A DNA stretch of 49,960 bases from Kitasatospora griseola (GCF_014648555.1 NZ_BMRI01000015.1:30240-80199), one strand, 5' to 3'. Shown: positions 25,623 through 35,862, counted from the first letter of the stretch. Made by a program: numbers and translations. Notes: generated by a model from the sequence alone, not told the origin.

Positions 25623-27254
25623 ATGGACCTCATCCCTGCCCCGTTGCACGTCCACGCCCCCGCCGACGCCGCCCCGTTCGAGCTGCACGCCGGCACCCGG
25701 ATCGCCGCCGCCCCCGGCGCCGAGGGCGTGGCCCGTCGGCTGCGCGCCGAGCTGTCCGCCGCCACCGGCTTCGACCTGGACCCGGCCCCGGCGGGGCAGG
25801 AGGGCGGCCTGGTGCTCGCACTGGACGACGCCCTCGCCGCCGAGGAGTACCGGCTGAGCGCCGGCCCGGACGCGGTGCGGCTCACCGGCGGCGCCGCCGC
25901 GGGCCTGTCGTACGCCGCCCAGACGCTGCGCCAGCTGCTCGGCCCCCCCGTGTACCGCACCGCCCCGCTGCCCGGCGCGCGCTGGACGGTTCCCGCGGTG
26001 GAGATCCACGACGCGCCCCGGTTCGGCTGGCGCGGCGCGCTGCTGGACGTCTCCCGGCACTTCATGCCGAAGGCCGGGGTGCTGCGGTTCATCGACCAGC
26101 TGGCCGCGCACAAGCTGAACGTCCTCCACTTCCACCTGACCGACGACCAGGGCTGGCGGATCGAGGTCAAGCGCTACCCGGAACTCACCGGGACCGCCGC
26201 CTGGCGGGAGCGGTCGATGGTCGGCTTCCGGGCCGGCCGGCGGCACGACGACCAGCCGCACGGCGGCTACTACACCCAGGACGACCTGCGGGAGATCGTC
26301 GCCTACGCCGCCGCCCGGCACATCACCGTCGTCCCCGAGGTCGACCTGCCCGGCCACAACCAGGCCGCCATCGCCGCCTACCCCGAGCTCGGCAACACCG
26401 ACGTGGTGGACACCGCGGCGCTCGGCACCTGGACCGACTGGGGCGTCAGCGAGAACATCCTGAACGCCTCCGAGGCCACCCTGCGGTTCTACGAGCACGT
26501 GCTGGAGGAGGTGCTGGAGATCTTCCCCTCCACCTTCGTCCACCTCGGCGGCGACGAGTGCCCCAAGGACCAGTGGAAGGCCAGCCCCGCCGCGCAGGCC
26601 CGGATCGCCGAACTCGGGCTGAGCGACGAGTTCGAGCTGCAGAGCCACGTCATCCGGCACTTCGACGGCTGGCTGGCCGAGCGCGGCCGCCGGCTGATCG
26701 GCTGGGACGAGATCCTGGAGGGCGGCCTCGCCCCCGGCGCGGCGGTCTCCTCCTGGCGCGGCTACGAGGGCGGCATCGCCGCCGCGCAGGCCGGGCACGA
26801 CGTGGTGATGTGCCCCGAGCAGCACGTCTACCTCGACCACCGGCAGGACGGCGGCGAGGACGAGCCGATCCCGGTCGGCTGGGTGCGCTCGCTGGAGGAC
26901 GTCTACCGCTTCGAGCCGGTGCCGCCGCAGCTCGACGAGCGGGCCGCCCGACACGTCATCGGCACCCAGGCGAACATCTGGACCGAGTTCATGTTCGACG
27001 GCCGGGACGTCGACTACAAGGTGTTCCCGCGGCTCGCCGCGTTCGCCGAGGTCGCCTGGTCCGACCTGCCGCGCGACCCCGAGGCGCGCGACTGGGCCGG
27101 TTTCGAGGCCCGGATGGCCGGCCACTACCCGCGCCTCGACGCCCTCGGCATCGAGTACCGCCGCCCCGAGGGCCCGCGCCCGTGGCAGCGCAAGCCCGGC
27201 ATCGTCGGCCGGCCGATCGAGGGGCGTCCCGGCGCCGGGCCGGCCGTCGGATAG
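25623..27254 (+). CDS. Cytoplasmic beta-N-acetylhexosaminidase, GH20 family
   Basis: A 543-residue glycosidase. An N-terminal GH20b-type domain (about 1-125) precedes the catalytic barrel, with HFHLTDDQGWRIEVKRYPELT and the catalytic Asp-Glu pair D311-E312 in LGGDECPKDQWK, followed by YLDH and the late motif GTQANIWTEF. The enzyme removes terminal GlcNAc/GalNAc from chitin- or glycan-derived oligosaccharides. No signal peptide is seen, so it probably acts inside the cell on imported disaccharides. ATG 25623 gives the family start; ATGs at 25587 and 25614 are alternatives. A CAGGAT box 7 nt before the chosen ATG would again suit a leaderless mRNA. Confidence 0.9.
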   Translation: MDLIPAPLHVHAPADAAPFELHAGTRIAAAPGAEGVARRLRAELSAATGFDLDPAPAGQEGGLVLALDDALAAEEYRLSAGPDAVRLTGGAAAGLSYAAQTLRQLLGPPVYRTAPLPGARWTVPAVEIHDAPRFGWRGALLDVSRHFMPKAGVLRFIDQLAAHKLNVLHFHLTDDQGWRIEVKRYPELTGTAAWRERSMVGFRAGRRHDDQPHGGYYTQDDLREIVAYAAARHITVVPEVDLPGHNQAAIAAYPELGNTDVVDTAALGTWTDWGVSENILNASEATLRFYEHVLEEVLEIFPSTFVHLGGDECPKDQWKASPAAQARIAELGLSDEFELQSHVIRHFDGWLAERGRRLIGWDEILEGGLAPGAAVSSWRGYEGGIAAAQAGHDVVMCPEQHVYLDHRQDGGEDEPIPVGWVRSLEDVYRFEPVPPQLDERAARHVIGTQANIWTEFMFDGRDVDYKVFPRLAAFAEVAWSDLPRDPEARDWAGFEARMAGHYPRLDALGIEYRRPEGPRPWQRKPGIVGRPIEGRPGAGPAVG

Positions 27255-27496
27255 GACCTGCCGGAACTCCGGGCGCGGCCGCCTCGTCAAGATCAAGTGA
27301 ACAACCGATCACCTGGACATCGGCCCGGTCGCGTTCGTGCGCGTTCGCGCCCGGAGTTGTCCCGAGTTGTTCGGACCTGTCCGCGACCTCGGAAATGATC
27401 AGCGGTCTTTGTGTGCCAGAGTTGCCCAACCCGCACCGATCGCCCGTACCCTACGGGCGGCAGGCCGCACTGCAAATGGAGCACGGTGGGAACCTG

Positions 27497-28368
27497 GTGA
27501 ACCGGACGATCATGATGCCGGCCTCGGTGGACGAGGCGGTCGAAGCGCTGGCCGCCACCCCGGGGGCGGTGCCGGTGGCGGGCGCCACCGACCTGATGGA
27601 GGCCGTCAACGGCGGGCGGCTGCGGCCCGCCGCCCTGATCGGACTCGGCCGGATCACCGAACTGCGCGGCTGGCGCTACGAGGACGGCGGCACCGCCGTC
27701 CTCGGCGCCGGCCTCACCCACGCCCGGATGGACCGCCCCGACTTCGCCGCCCTGATCCCGGCCCTCGCCGACGCCGCCCGCACCGCGGGCCCCCCGCAGG
27801 TGCGCAACGTCGGCACCCTCGGCGGCAACATCGCCACCGGCGCCCCCGCCGGTGACACCCTCCCGGTGCTCGCCGCCCTCGAAGCCACCGCCACCCTCGC
27901 CCGGCCCGGCACCGTCCGCGAGGTGCCGATCAGCCACCTGCTCACCGGACTCGACCCGCTGCGACCCGGCGAACTGCTCACCTGGGTGCGGGTCCCGCTG
28001 CTGCACGCCCCGCAGGTGTTCCTGAAGTCCACCGGCCGCAGCGGCCCGTCCCGCGCCGCCGCCTCCGTCGCCCTGGTCCTCGACCCCGCCCGGCGCGGCG
28101 TGCGCTGCGCCGTCGGCGCCGTCGCCCCCGTCCCGCTGCGGCCGCTGGAGGCCGAGAGCTGGGTGGCCGGCTGCATCGACTGGGACGCCCGCGGCGAGGA
28201 CGGCGCGGTCCTGATCGACCCCGCCGCGCTCGCCGCGTTCGGCGAATACGTGGCCGCCGCCTGCGTCCCCGAGGGCGCCGCCGGCGGCGAGGGGGCGGGC
28301 CCGGCGGGCGCCCGCCTGCGGCGTACCGTAGCCGTGCTGGCCCGCCGGGCGTTGGGAAGGGCGCTGAA

Positions 28369-28372
<4 letters not shown>
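27497..28372 (+). CDS. Molybdenum hydroxylase (xanthine dehydrogenase/CO dehydrogenase family), FAD subunit
   Basis: A 291-residue FAD-binding medium subunit. The FAD pyrophosphate motif VPVAGATDLMEA near residues 28-39 and RNVGTLGGNIATGAPAGD near 101-118 are those of CoxM/XdhB-type proteins, and the C-terminal CO-dehydrogenase flavoprotein domain follows. It transfers electrons from the iron-sulfur subunit to NAD+ or another acceptor. GTG 27497 has GGGA five bases upstream. It is the first gene of a three-gene operon; its TGA overlaps the next start (GTGA). A possible promoter is TTGCCC-N19-TACCCT at 27422-27452. Confidence 0.9.
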
Positions 28373-29414
<1,042 letters not shown>

Positions 29415-29418
<4 letters not shown>

Positions 29419-31733
29419 CCTCCGCCACCGAGCTCCCGGCGGCCGCCCCCGCGGACGACGAGACCGGCTCCACCGGCCTCGGCAGCTCCCCGCTGCGCAC
29501 CGACGCCCTCCCCAAGGCCCTCGGCATCTACCCGTACGCCGCCGACCTGTGGGCCGAAGGGCTGCTCTGGGGCGCCGTGCTGCGCTCCCCGCACCCGCAC
29601 GCCCGGATCGTCTCCGTCGACACCTCCGCGGCCCTTGCCGTCCCCGGCGTGCACGCCGTGGTCACCGCCGCCGACCTGCCCGGCGGCAGCGACGGCGGCG
29701 CCGACGGCGCGACCCCCGGACCCGTCGTCGCCGACCGGCCGGTGCTCGCCTCCGGTGTGGTGCGCCACCACGGCGAACCCGTCGCCGCCGTCGCCGCCGA
29801 CCACCCCGACACCGCCCGGCTCGCCGCCGCCGCGATCCTGGTCGAGTACGAGGTCCTGGAACCCGTCACCGACCCCGAGGCCGCCTTCCACGCCCCGCCG
29901 CTGCACCCCGACGGCAACCTGCTGCGCCACCTGCCGCTGCGCACCGGCGACCCCGACGCCGTCGGCGAGATCGTCGTCGAGGGCCTCTACCAGGTCGGCC
30001 GACAGGACCCCGCCCCGATCGGCGCCGAGGCCGGCCTCGCCGTGCCCCGCCCCGACGGCGGCGTCGAACTGCACCTGTCCTCCACCGACCCGCACGGAGA
30101 CCGCGACCGCACCGCCGCCTGCCTCGGCCTCGACCCCGACCGGGTCCGGCTGGTCGTCACCGGCGTGCCCGGCGCCACCGCCGACCGCGAGGACCTGTCC
30201 TTCCAGGTCACCCTGGCGCTGCTCGCGCTGCGCACCGGACGCCCCGTCAAGATGACCCTCACCCGCGCCGAGTCCTTCCAGGCGCACACCACCCGGCACC
30301 CCGCGCTCCTGCGCTACCGGCACCACGCCGACGCCGACGGCAGGCTGGTCAAGGTCGAGGCGCAGATCCTGCTGGACGGCGGCGCCTACGCCGACGTCTC
30401 CGCGGAGGCGCTGGCCGCCGCCGTCGCGTTCTCGGTCGGCCCCTACACCTGCCCCAACGTCTTCGTCGACGCCTGGGCGGTGCGCACCAACAACCCGCCG
30501 GCCGGCCGGATGCGCGGCGAGGGCGCGCTGCAGACCTGCTTCGCGTACGAGTCGCAGCTCGACCAGCTCGCCAAGCAGCTCGGCGTCGACCCGCTGGAGA
30601 TCCGCCGCCGCAACGCGATGTCCACCGGCGACCCGCTGCCCACCGGACAGGCCGTCACCTGCCCCGCCCCCGTCACCGCGCTGCTCGACGCGCTCGCCGA
30701 CTCCCCGCTGCCCGCCCTGCCGCTCGACGACCCCGAGGCCGACTGGCTGCTGCCCGGCGGCCCGGGCGGCGCCGGCGACCCCGCCGCGGTGCGCCGCGGC
30801 ATCGGCTACGCGGTCGGCATGGTGCACATGCTCGGCGCGGAGGGCGAGGACGAGGTCGCCACCGCGACCGTCCGGGTCTCCGGCGACCACGCCACCGTGA
30901 TCTGCGCGGCCGTCGACTCCGGACAGGGCTTCGCCACCCTCGCCCGGCAGATCGTCCAGTCCGTCCTCGGCGTCAGCGAGGTGTACATCGCGCCCGTCGA
31001 CTCCGACCAGTCCGCGGCCGGCCCCGCCGCCCGCGGCCGGCACACCTGGGTGTCCGGCGGCGCGGTCGAACGCGCCGCGCTGATGGTCCGCCACCAGATG
31101 CTGCAGCCGATCGCCGCGGACTTCGGGATGTCCGTCGAACTGCTCACCATCAGCGACGGGAAGATCACCTCGTACGACGGCGTGCTCGGCATGCCGGTCA
31201 GCCAGGCCCTCGAAGGCCGCGAGCTCTGGGCCACCGCCCAGTGCCGCCCCCACCCCACCGAACCCCTCGACCCCGAGACCGGGCAGGGCGACGCCTTCGT
31301 CTCCATCGCCTTCTGCGCGATGCGCGCCGTCGTCGACGTCGACATCGAACTCGGCGCCGTCCGGGTCGTCGACGTGACCGTCGCCCAGGACGTCGGCCGC
31401 GCCCTGAACCCCCGCCAGATCGAGAACCGCATCGAGGGCGCCGTCGCCCAGGGCGTCGGACTCGCCCTGCTGGAGAACCTCCGCACCGAACACGGCATCC
31501 CCCTCAACGCCTCCCTCACCGGCTACCGCCTCCCCACCGCCCTCGACACCCCCGACATCCGGATCGCCGCCCTCCTCGAAGAACGCGACGTCGTCGCCCC
31601 CTTCGGCGCCAAAGCCGTCAGCGCCGCCCCCGCCGTCGTCGCCCCCGCCGCCGTGGCCGCCGCCGTCCGCGCCGCCACCGGCCTCCCGGTAGGCCGCCTC
31701 CCGATCCTCCCGGAGGACGCCACCCTCGCCTGA
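29415..31733 (+). CDS. Molybdenum hydroxylase, molybdopterin-binding large subunit
   Basis: A 772-residue subunit of the xanthine dehydrogenase/aldehyde oxidase family. It has an N-terminal aldehyde-oxidase hammerhead domain (LGIYPYAADLWAEGLLWGAVLRSPHPHARI) and molybdopterin-binding parts with GGAYADVSAEAL, RMRGEGALQT, VDSGQGFATLARQI and the catalytic-site region FGAKAVSAAPAV near the C-terminus. It hydroxylates a purine or aldehyde substrate; which one cannot be told. The ATG overlaps the iron-sulfur subunit stop (ATGA). No XdhC-type maturation factor or molybdopterin-synthesis gene lies in the window. A terminator-like hairpin follows. Confidence 0.9.
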
Positions 31734-31748
31734 CCGGCCACCCGGACC

Positions 31749-31782
31749 GCCGGCACCGGGCGAACGAGCCCGGTGTGCCGGC
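31749..31782 (+). terminator. Terminator of the molybdenum hydroxylase operon
   Basis: Stem 31749-31761 with 31768-31782 (gccggcaccgggc / gcccggtgtgccggc) with a 2-nt bulge, 16 nt after the stop. Confidence 0.65.
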
Positions 31783-32099
31783 GTGGGCGCCCAGTACTGC
31801 AGACGGCTGTGACATCCTCGCGCCGACCGAAGCCCTGGCCAAGGACATCCCGACAGGCGCCGGCTACCCGCAGCGGCCCTACCGGAGCGGTAGTTGGCAG
31901 TAGGTCGGCCGATTCGGCGATCGAATCCCGCTCGCACGTCCGGACCTGACCGACAGTCGGCATCGCGGTGAGGCGAAACGTAGCGAACTCGTCACTGGAG
32001 GTCTGCGCAGGGCCCGGGCCGGGCGATACGATCGGACGGTCCTGCGTTCCGGGGGCGTTGCGAGAACGAACGGGCTGTCACTCGACCGACGGGGTACTG
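31783..32099 (+). other. Promoter region of the mycosin gene
   Basis: No gene is seen. A -10-like TACGAT lies at 32027-32032 inside the sequence gcgatacgatcggacg, which recurs with one change before the downstream WXG gene. This predicts a leader of about 60 nt. The rest is unremarkable. Confidence 0.5.
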
Positions 32100-33479
32100 A
32101 TGAGGCTGACGAGACTCACGCGCGTGCTCGGCGCGACCACGCTGACTGCGGGGTTCCTACTGACCGGACTGCCGGCGGCGTCCGCGGACCAGGTGCGGGA
32201 CGGGCAATGGGCGAACCAGTACTTCAACCTCAGCAAGGTGTGGTCGATCACCAGGGGTGAGGGCGTCACCGTCGCGGTCATCGACAGCGGAGTGAACCCC
32301 AACCATCCGGACCTTGCGGGGCACGTGCTGCCCGGGTACGACCCGAGCGGTGGCGGCAACGAAGTAGGAACTGCCAATCCGCACGGCACCGGGGTGGCGA
32401 GCCTGATCGCCGGCCAGGGCCACGGCAGTGGTGACGGCGTGGTGGGGTTGGCTCCCGGCGTCAAGATCCTGCCGATCTACAAGCTCGGCCCCGGAGGCGC
32501 GGGCGGGATTGGCGAAGGCATCAAGTGGGCGGTGGACCACGACGCGAAGGTGATCAACATTTCGCAGGGCGGTCCGGACCTCAGCGCGCGTGAGAAGGAC
32601 GCGATCGCCTACGCCTATCAGCACGATGTTCTGATTGTGGCCGCGGCGGGCAATGTCGGGGCTGGGGTGGACTATCCCGCCAAGGCCCCAGGGGTTCTCG
32701 CGGTCGGCGCGGTCGCCAAGGACCTGAAGATCTGGCCGAAGTCCAACTTCGGTCCTGAGGTGCTCCTTTCGGCACCGGGCGTGCGAATCGTCTCCGCAGG
32801 TGACTGTGGCACCAGCCAGTACTGCATGGACGACGGAACCTCGTTCGCGACGCCGTATGTCGCCGCTGCCGCGGCGTTGGTACGAGCGAAGTTCCCGAAG
32901 CTGACGGCCGGACAGGTCGCGGAGCGGCTGGTCAAGTCGGCGGCACGGCCTGACGGGGTGAGTAAGCTCCCCGATCAGCACTACGGTTACGGGATCGTCA
33001 GCCCGTACGAGGCGCTGACCATGAACATTCCGACCGGTGCCGCCCAGGGACCGCTGGCGCTCCCGGAGGGCGTGGACGATGGCGGCTCAAGTCCTGCGGC
33101 CAGCCAGGGGGCGACCACCGGTGGTGGGAGTTCCACTGATCCCGGGTCCGGACTGGGAAATCCTGGGGCGGCGCCGGAGTTGGAGCAGTCGTCCACTTCG
33201 ACCATGCCGCTGATCCTCGGTGCGATCGGCGGAGCGGTGGTGCTGCTCATCGTGATCATCGCGATCGTGGTGGCGAACAGTCGGAGGCGCAACCGGTCGC
33301 AGAGCGTGCCTGGTCAGCCGGGTGGTCCTGCTCCGTACGGTGCTCCGCAGGGCTGGCCGCCCGCTCAGCAGCAGCCTTACGGCCAACAGCCCGGGGCCCC
33401 GCAGTACGGCCAGCAGCCGCCGCCCGGCTACCCTCAGCAGCCGCCGACGGGCTATCAGAACCCTTACCAGGGGCAGTAA
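32100..33479 (+). CDS. mycP: Type VII secretion-associated subtilisin-like protease (mycosin)
   Basis: A 459-residue protein. A signal peptide (about 1-24, ending PAASA) precedes a subtilase domain with the catalytic triad D62 (VIDSGVNPNHPDL), H95 (PHGTGVASLIAG) and S248 (DGTSFATPYVAAAAAL). A Gly/Ser/Pro linker, one C-terminal membrane helix (MPLILGAIGGAVVLLIVIIAIVV) and a Pro/Gln/Gly-rich cytoplasmic tail of about 60 residues follow. This is the mycosin layout. Mycosins stabilise or process type VII secretion systems. ATG 32100 is chosen because it starts the signal peptide; an open frame extends upstream to 31968. Third codon positions look less GC-rich than in flanking genes. Two WXG-type genes follow, but no eccB/C/D/E genes are in the window. 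Confidence 0.88.
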   Translation: MRLTRLTRVLGATTLTAGFLLTGLPAASADQVRDGQWANQYFNLSKVWSITRGEGVTVAVIDSGVNPNHPDLAGHVLPGYDPSGGGNEVGTANPHGTGVASLIAGQGHGSGDGVVGLAPGVKILPIYKLGPGGAGGIGEGIKWAVDHDAKVINISQGGPDLSAREKDAIAYAYQHDVLIVAAAGNVGAGVDYPAKAPGVLAVGAVAKDLKIWPKSNFGPEVLLSAPGVRIVSAGDCGTSQYCMDDGTSFATPYVAAAAALVRAKFPKLTAGQVAERLVKSAARPDGVSKLPDQHYGYGIVSPYEALTMNIPTGAAQGPLALPEGVDDGGSSPAASQGATTGGGSSTDPGSGLGNPGAAPELEQSSTSTMPLILGAIGGAVVLLIVIIAIVVANSRRRNRSQSVPGQPGGPAPYGAPQGWPPAQQQPYGQQPGAPQYGQQPPPGYPQQPPTGYQNPYQGQ

Positions 33480-33485
33480 CCAGTC

Positions 33486-33519
33486 GCGTTCAGGACGTGT
33501 CAAGACACGCCCTGAACGC
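33486..33519 (+). terminator. Terminator after mycP
   Basis: 16-bp stem (33486-33501 with 33504-33519) with one A-C mismatch and a 2-nt loop, beginning 6 nt after the stop. Confidence 0.75.
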
Positions 33520-33534
33520 GATACGATCGAACGC
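33519..33534 (+). promoter_or_regulatory. Promoter element of the WXG gene pair
   Basis: The sequence gcgatacgatcgaacg contains the -10-like TACGAT at 33522-33527 and matches the element before mycP at 15 of 16 positions. It directly follows the mycP terminator. Confidence 0.5.
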
Positions 33535-33608
33535 TCTGAGTAAACGTCAGCCCACCCACCAGAGCGCTACCACGGGGAAGTTTCGACACTCCAGGGGGAG
33601 AGGGCCTC

Positions 33609-33938
33609 GTGTCCGACGGATTCAGCGTAAACCCGGATGAGCTGGAGGCAGTGGTCAAGCGACTGCGGGCCCTCCAGCAGAACATCAGTACGTGCGGCAC
33701 CAACACGAAGTACAAGACCGACATCTCTCGGGATGCCTTCGGCGGCAACTTCGTCGAGGCGCAGGCGCTGTACGAGGCGCACGGCAAGATGCAGGCGTTC
33801 CTGACCCAGACGATCGCGGATCTTGACGCCCTGATCAACGAGTACGGCGACAAGACCCAGACCGCTCATGCCAGGTACACCGGCGGTGAGCTCGACAAGC
33901 AGGCGACGATGAACCAGCTGACCCCGAGGACGGTCTGA
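33609..33938 (+). CDS. WXG100-like small type VII secretion substrate
   Basis: A 109-residue, helical, signal-less protein. Length and pattern (FSVNPDELEAVVKRLRALQQNI, then a second amphipathic helix) fit the WXG100/ESAT-6 superfamily. The Trp-X-Gly turn is replaced by AFGGN at residues 43-47. A C-terminal Y90-T-G-G-E94 matches the YxxxD/E export signal of type VII substrates. GTG 33609 has GGGGAGAGGG upstream. It is separated from the next gene by one base, so the two products probably form a heterodimer (inference from family behaviour). Confidence 0.8.
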   Translation: MSDGFSVNPDELEAVVKRLRALQQNISTCGTNTKYKTDISRDAFGGNFVEAQALYEAHGKMQAFLTQTIADLDALINEYGDKTQTAHARYTGGELDKQATMNQLTPRTV

Positions 33939-33939
33939 C

Positions 33940-35475
33940 ATGGCGTCACACAAGACTCCGTTCGACTCCTACGCCCTCATCCCGCTCAAGGACATGGTCG
34001 GGCACTCCAGCCCGGACCAGATCCGCCAGGTCGGCGAGCACTGGAAGAGCGTTCACCAGGAGTTGAACGACGTCGCCGCGAAGCTGCAGGAGGCCGTGCA
34101 GCACGCCACCGCGAACTGGCAGGGTGCTGCGGCCCAGGGCTTCGCGCAGAAGGGCGGTCAGATCCAGCAGAGCCTGGCCAACACCGCCGCGCATGCGTCG
34201 AACACCTCGGTCGCCATGGACTACGCGGCGACCGCGCTGCAGCAGACCAAGTCGACGATGTCGCAGATCAAGGTTCCCGGCTTCTGGGACCGGGTCGGCA
34301 AGACTCTCAACGACGGCTTCGCCTCTTCCGACGAAGGCCTCAAGCGGGACCTTGCCTCGGGGATGAACCGCATCGACGCGGTGAACAAGAACGCCCATGA
34401 ACTGTCGGCGACCGAGGTCGCCCACCAGTACGCGATCGGTGTCATGGAGCACCTCGGTCCCCAGTACACCGAGGCGGCGAGCTACATCGACGAGCCGCCG
34501 AAGCGGGATTCCGGTGACGGCGGGACTCACGAGGCCTATCCGCCCCAGCCTGCGGTCTCTCCGCCGCCCGGGCACACCCCGCCCACCATGCCGATGCCGA
34601 AGTACCCCGAGGGGCACCCCAAGGACCAGCCCCCGCCCGGGTACGTGCCGCCCAAGGATCCCGGGCAGCCTTCGCCGTGGGCTCCCGGGCAGGTGGAGCC
34701 GATGCCTCCGACGCACGGGGTGCCGCCGATTACGCCGGGGCAGCCGTGGAAGCCGCCGTCCACCGGGTTGGACGGGTGGACTCCGCCTGAGACGGGGCCC
34801 GGGTTGCCTACGGGGCCCGGGGGTGGGTTGCCCGGTGGGGTGGGGACCCTGCCGGGGCCCGGTACGGGTGGTGGTGGTACCGGTGGTGGCGGGTTCCCCG
34901 GTGGCGGTGGTTACGTGCCCGGGGTCGGCGGCGGCGGGTACCTGCCCGGTGGCGGGTCCGGTGGCGGTCGTACCGGTGGCGTCGGGACCGGCGGGCTCGG
35001 GACCGGTGGCAGTGGCGGCGGCAAGGTCGGCGGGTCCGGCGGTGCCGGGGCCGGTGGCGCGGGCAAGGCCGGCGGTGCCGGTGGCGCCGGGGCTGCGGGC
35101 GCCGGTGCCGCGGGTGGTCGTGGCGCGGCCGGTGCCGGCGGCATGGGCGGCGGTATGCACGGCGGCGGCATGGGTGGCGCCGGCGGCGCGAAGGGCGGTG
35201 CCGGTGGGAAGGGCAGCGGCCTGGTGCGCAAGGCCGGCGGCACGATCGGCGGCGCCAAGGCCGGCGGTGCCGGTGGCCGGGCGTTCACCGAGGGCGGTTC
35301 GGGCATCGGCAAGGGCCGCGGCGGCGGCCAGGGCGGTGCGGCCGGTATGCACGGCGCGCCCGGGTCCGGCAGTGCCAACCGGAAGAAGAAGGGCGAGGGC
35401 CACCGTCCCGACTACCTGATCGAGGACGAGGAGACCTGGCGCGGTGGCACGGCGAACCCGCCGGTCATCGAGTAG
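33940..35475 (+). CDS. WXG-domain protein with Pro-rich and long Gly-rich region
   Basis: A 511-residue protein with no signal peptide. Residues 1-115 are a WXG-type helical hairpin (W60-Q-G62 in TANWQGAAAQGF), extended to about 180 by further helix. Residues 185-290 are Pro-rich. Residues 290-470 are dominated by Gly-Gly-X repeats resembling the PGRS regions of mycobacterial PE proteins. A basic patch (RKKKGEG) and an acidic end with DYLIEDEETWRGG close the protein. The conserved-looking ends around low-complexity sequence suggest a secreted or surface effector exported with its small partner by type VII secretion. Its role is unknown. A hairpin follows. Confidence 0.82.
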   Translation: MASHKTPFDSYALIPLKDMVGHSSPDQIRQVGEHWKSVHQELNDVAAKLQEAVQHATANWQGAAAQGFAQKGGQIQQSLANTAAHASNTSVAMDYAATALQQTKSTMSQIKVPGFWDRVGKTLNDGFASSDEGLKRDLASGMNRIDAVNKNAHELSATEVAHQYAIGVMEHLGPQYTEAASYIDEPPKRDSGDGGTHEAYPPQPAVSPPPGHTPPTMPMPKYPEGHPKDQPPPGYVPPKDPGQPSPWAPGQVEPMPPTHGVPPITPGQPWKPPSTGLDGWTPPETGPGLPTGPGGGLPGGVGTLPGPGTGGGGTGGGGFPGGGGYVPGVGGGGYLPGGGSGGGRTGGVGTGGLGTGGSGGGKVGGSGGAGAGGAGKAGGAGGAGAAGAGAAGGRGAAGAGGMGGGMHGGGMGGAGGAKGGAGGKGSGLVRKAGGTIGGAKAGGAGGRAFTEGGSGIGKGRGGGQGGAAGMHGAPGSGSANRKKKGEGHRPDYLIEDEETWRGGTANPPVIE

Positions 35476-35507
35476 CAGGCGGGTGGCAGCCGGGCAGTCG
35501 GCAGCGC

Positions 35508-35557
35508 GCGGCGGGCGCCGGTGGTGGTCCTGGGGGATCACCGCCGGCGCCCGCCGC
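35508..35557 (+). terminator. Terminator of the WXG gene pair
   Basis: 19-bp stem (35508-35526 with 35539-35557) with one G-U pair and a 12-nt loop. Confidence 0.8.
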
Positions 35558-35598
35558 ATTGTGCCGGGAAACTCGCCGAGGAAAAGGAAAAGGGCAGC

Positions 35599-35645
35599 GG
35601 AATTCACCGGGCGCGGCGGTGCATGAATGGCGCCCGGTGAATTCC
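35599..35645. terminator. Perfect 16-bp inverted repeat 3' of tRNA-Cys
   Basis: Arms 35599-35614 and 35630-35645 (ggaattcaccgggcgc / gcgcccggtgaattcc) around a 15-nt loop. It begins 5 nt past the tRNA-Cys 3' end on the minus strand, so it is the likely terminator of that transcript. Its outer bases share CCGGTGAATTC with the promoter side of the same unit (35900-35910). Confidence 0.7.
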
Positions 35646-35650
35646 GGAAG

Positions 35651-35722
35651 AGACCGTGACGGGAATCGAACCCGTGTAAACCGTTTTGCAGACGGTTCCC
35701 TGAACCACTCGGGCACACGGTC
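35651..35722 (-). tRNA. tRNA-Cys (anticodon GCA)
   Basis: A 72-nt tRNA. The acceptor stem GACCGTG/CACGGTC is perfect, the anticodon loop CTGCAAA (anticodon GCA) is closed by ACCGT/ACGGT, and the T arm is CGGGTTCGATTCCCG. The discriminator base is U, the identity element of cysteine tRNA. CCA is not encoded. No promoter is seen in the 50 nt before it; transcription probably comes from the consensus-like promoter 190 nt upstream, through a small cysteine-rich frame. Confidence 0.95.
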
Positions 35723-35775
35723 GGGAAGGGGTGCGCGCAGGCGTCAAGAGGCCTGTCGGCGCGGGGGAGTTGCGG

Positions 35776-35862
35776 TCAGGCGCAACAGGGGAGGGAACAC
35801 CGGCAGCCGGGACAGGAGGCACAGGTGCGGGGCGCTGCGAGGGCCACCAGCTTCCTGTTCAT
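35776..35862 (-). CDS. 28-residue cysteine-rich small open reading frame upstream of tRNA-Cys
   Basis: ATG at 35862 is preceded by AGGAGAAGG with ideal spacing. The frame begins MNRKLVALAAPRT and ends CASCPGCRCSLPCCA, so six of the last 15 residues are cysteine (14, 17, 20, 22, 26, 27). Four of the six Cys codons are TGT, the form usually avoided in such GC-rich genomes, and AGG is codon 3. The tRNA-Cys gene starts 53 nt after the stop on the same strand. A promoter with TTGACG and TATAGT lies upstream. It may be a translated leader that senses cysteinyl-tRNA supply, or a metal-binding micro-protein. Translation is inferred from the ribosome binding site only. Confidence 0.55.
   Translation of the reverse strand: MNRKLVALAAPRTCASCPGCRCSLPCCA

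Noticed and set aside
31968..32099. Upstream extension of the mycosin gene from 31968
   Set aside because: It would place 44 unrelated residues before a good signal peptide and would start upstream of the predicted promoter.
34800..35420. DNA tandem repeat or CRISPR-like array in the Gly-rich region
   Set aside because: The repetition is explained by Gly-Gly-X codons in an intact reading frame; units vary and there are no spacers.
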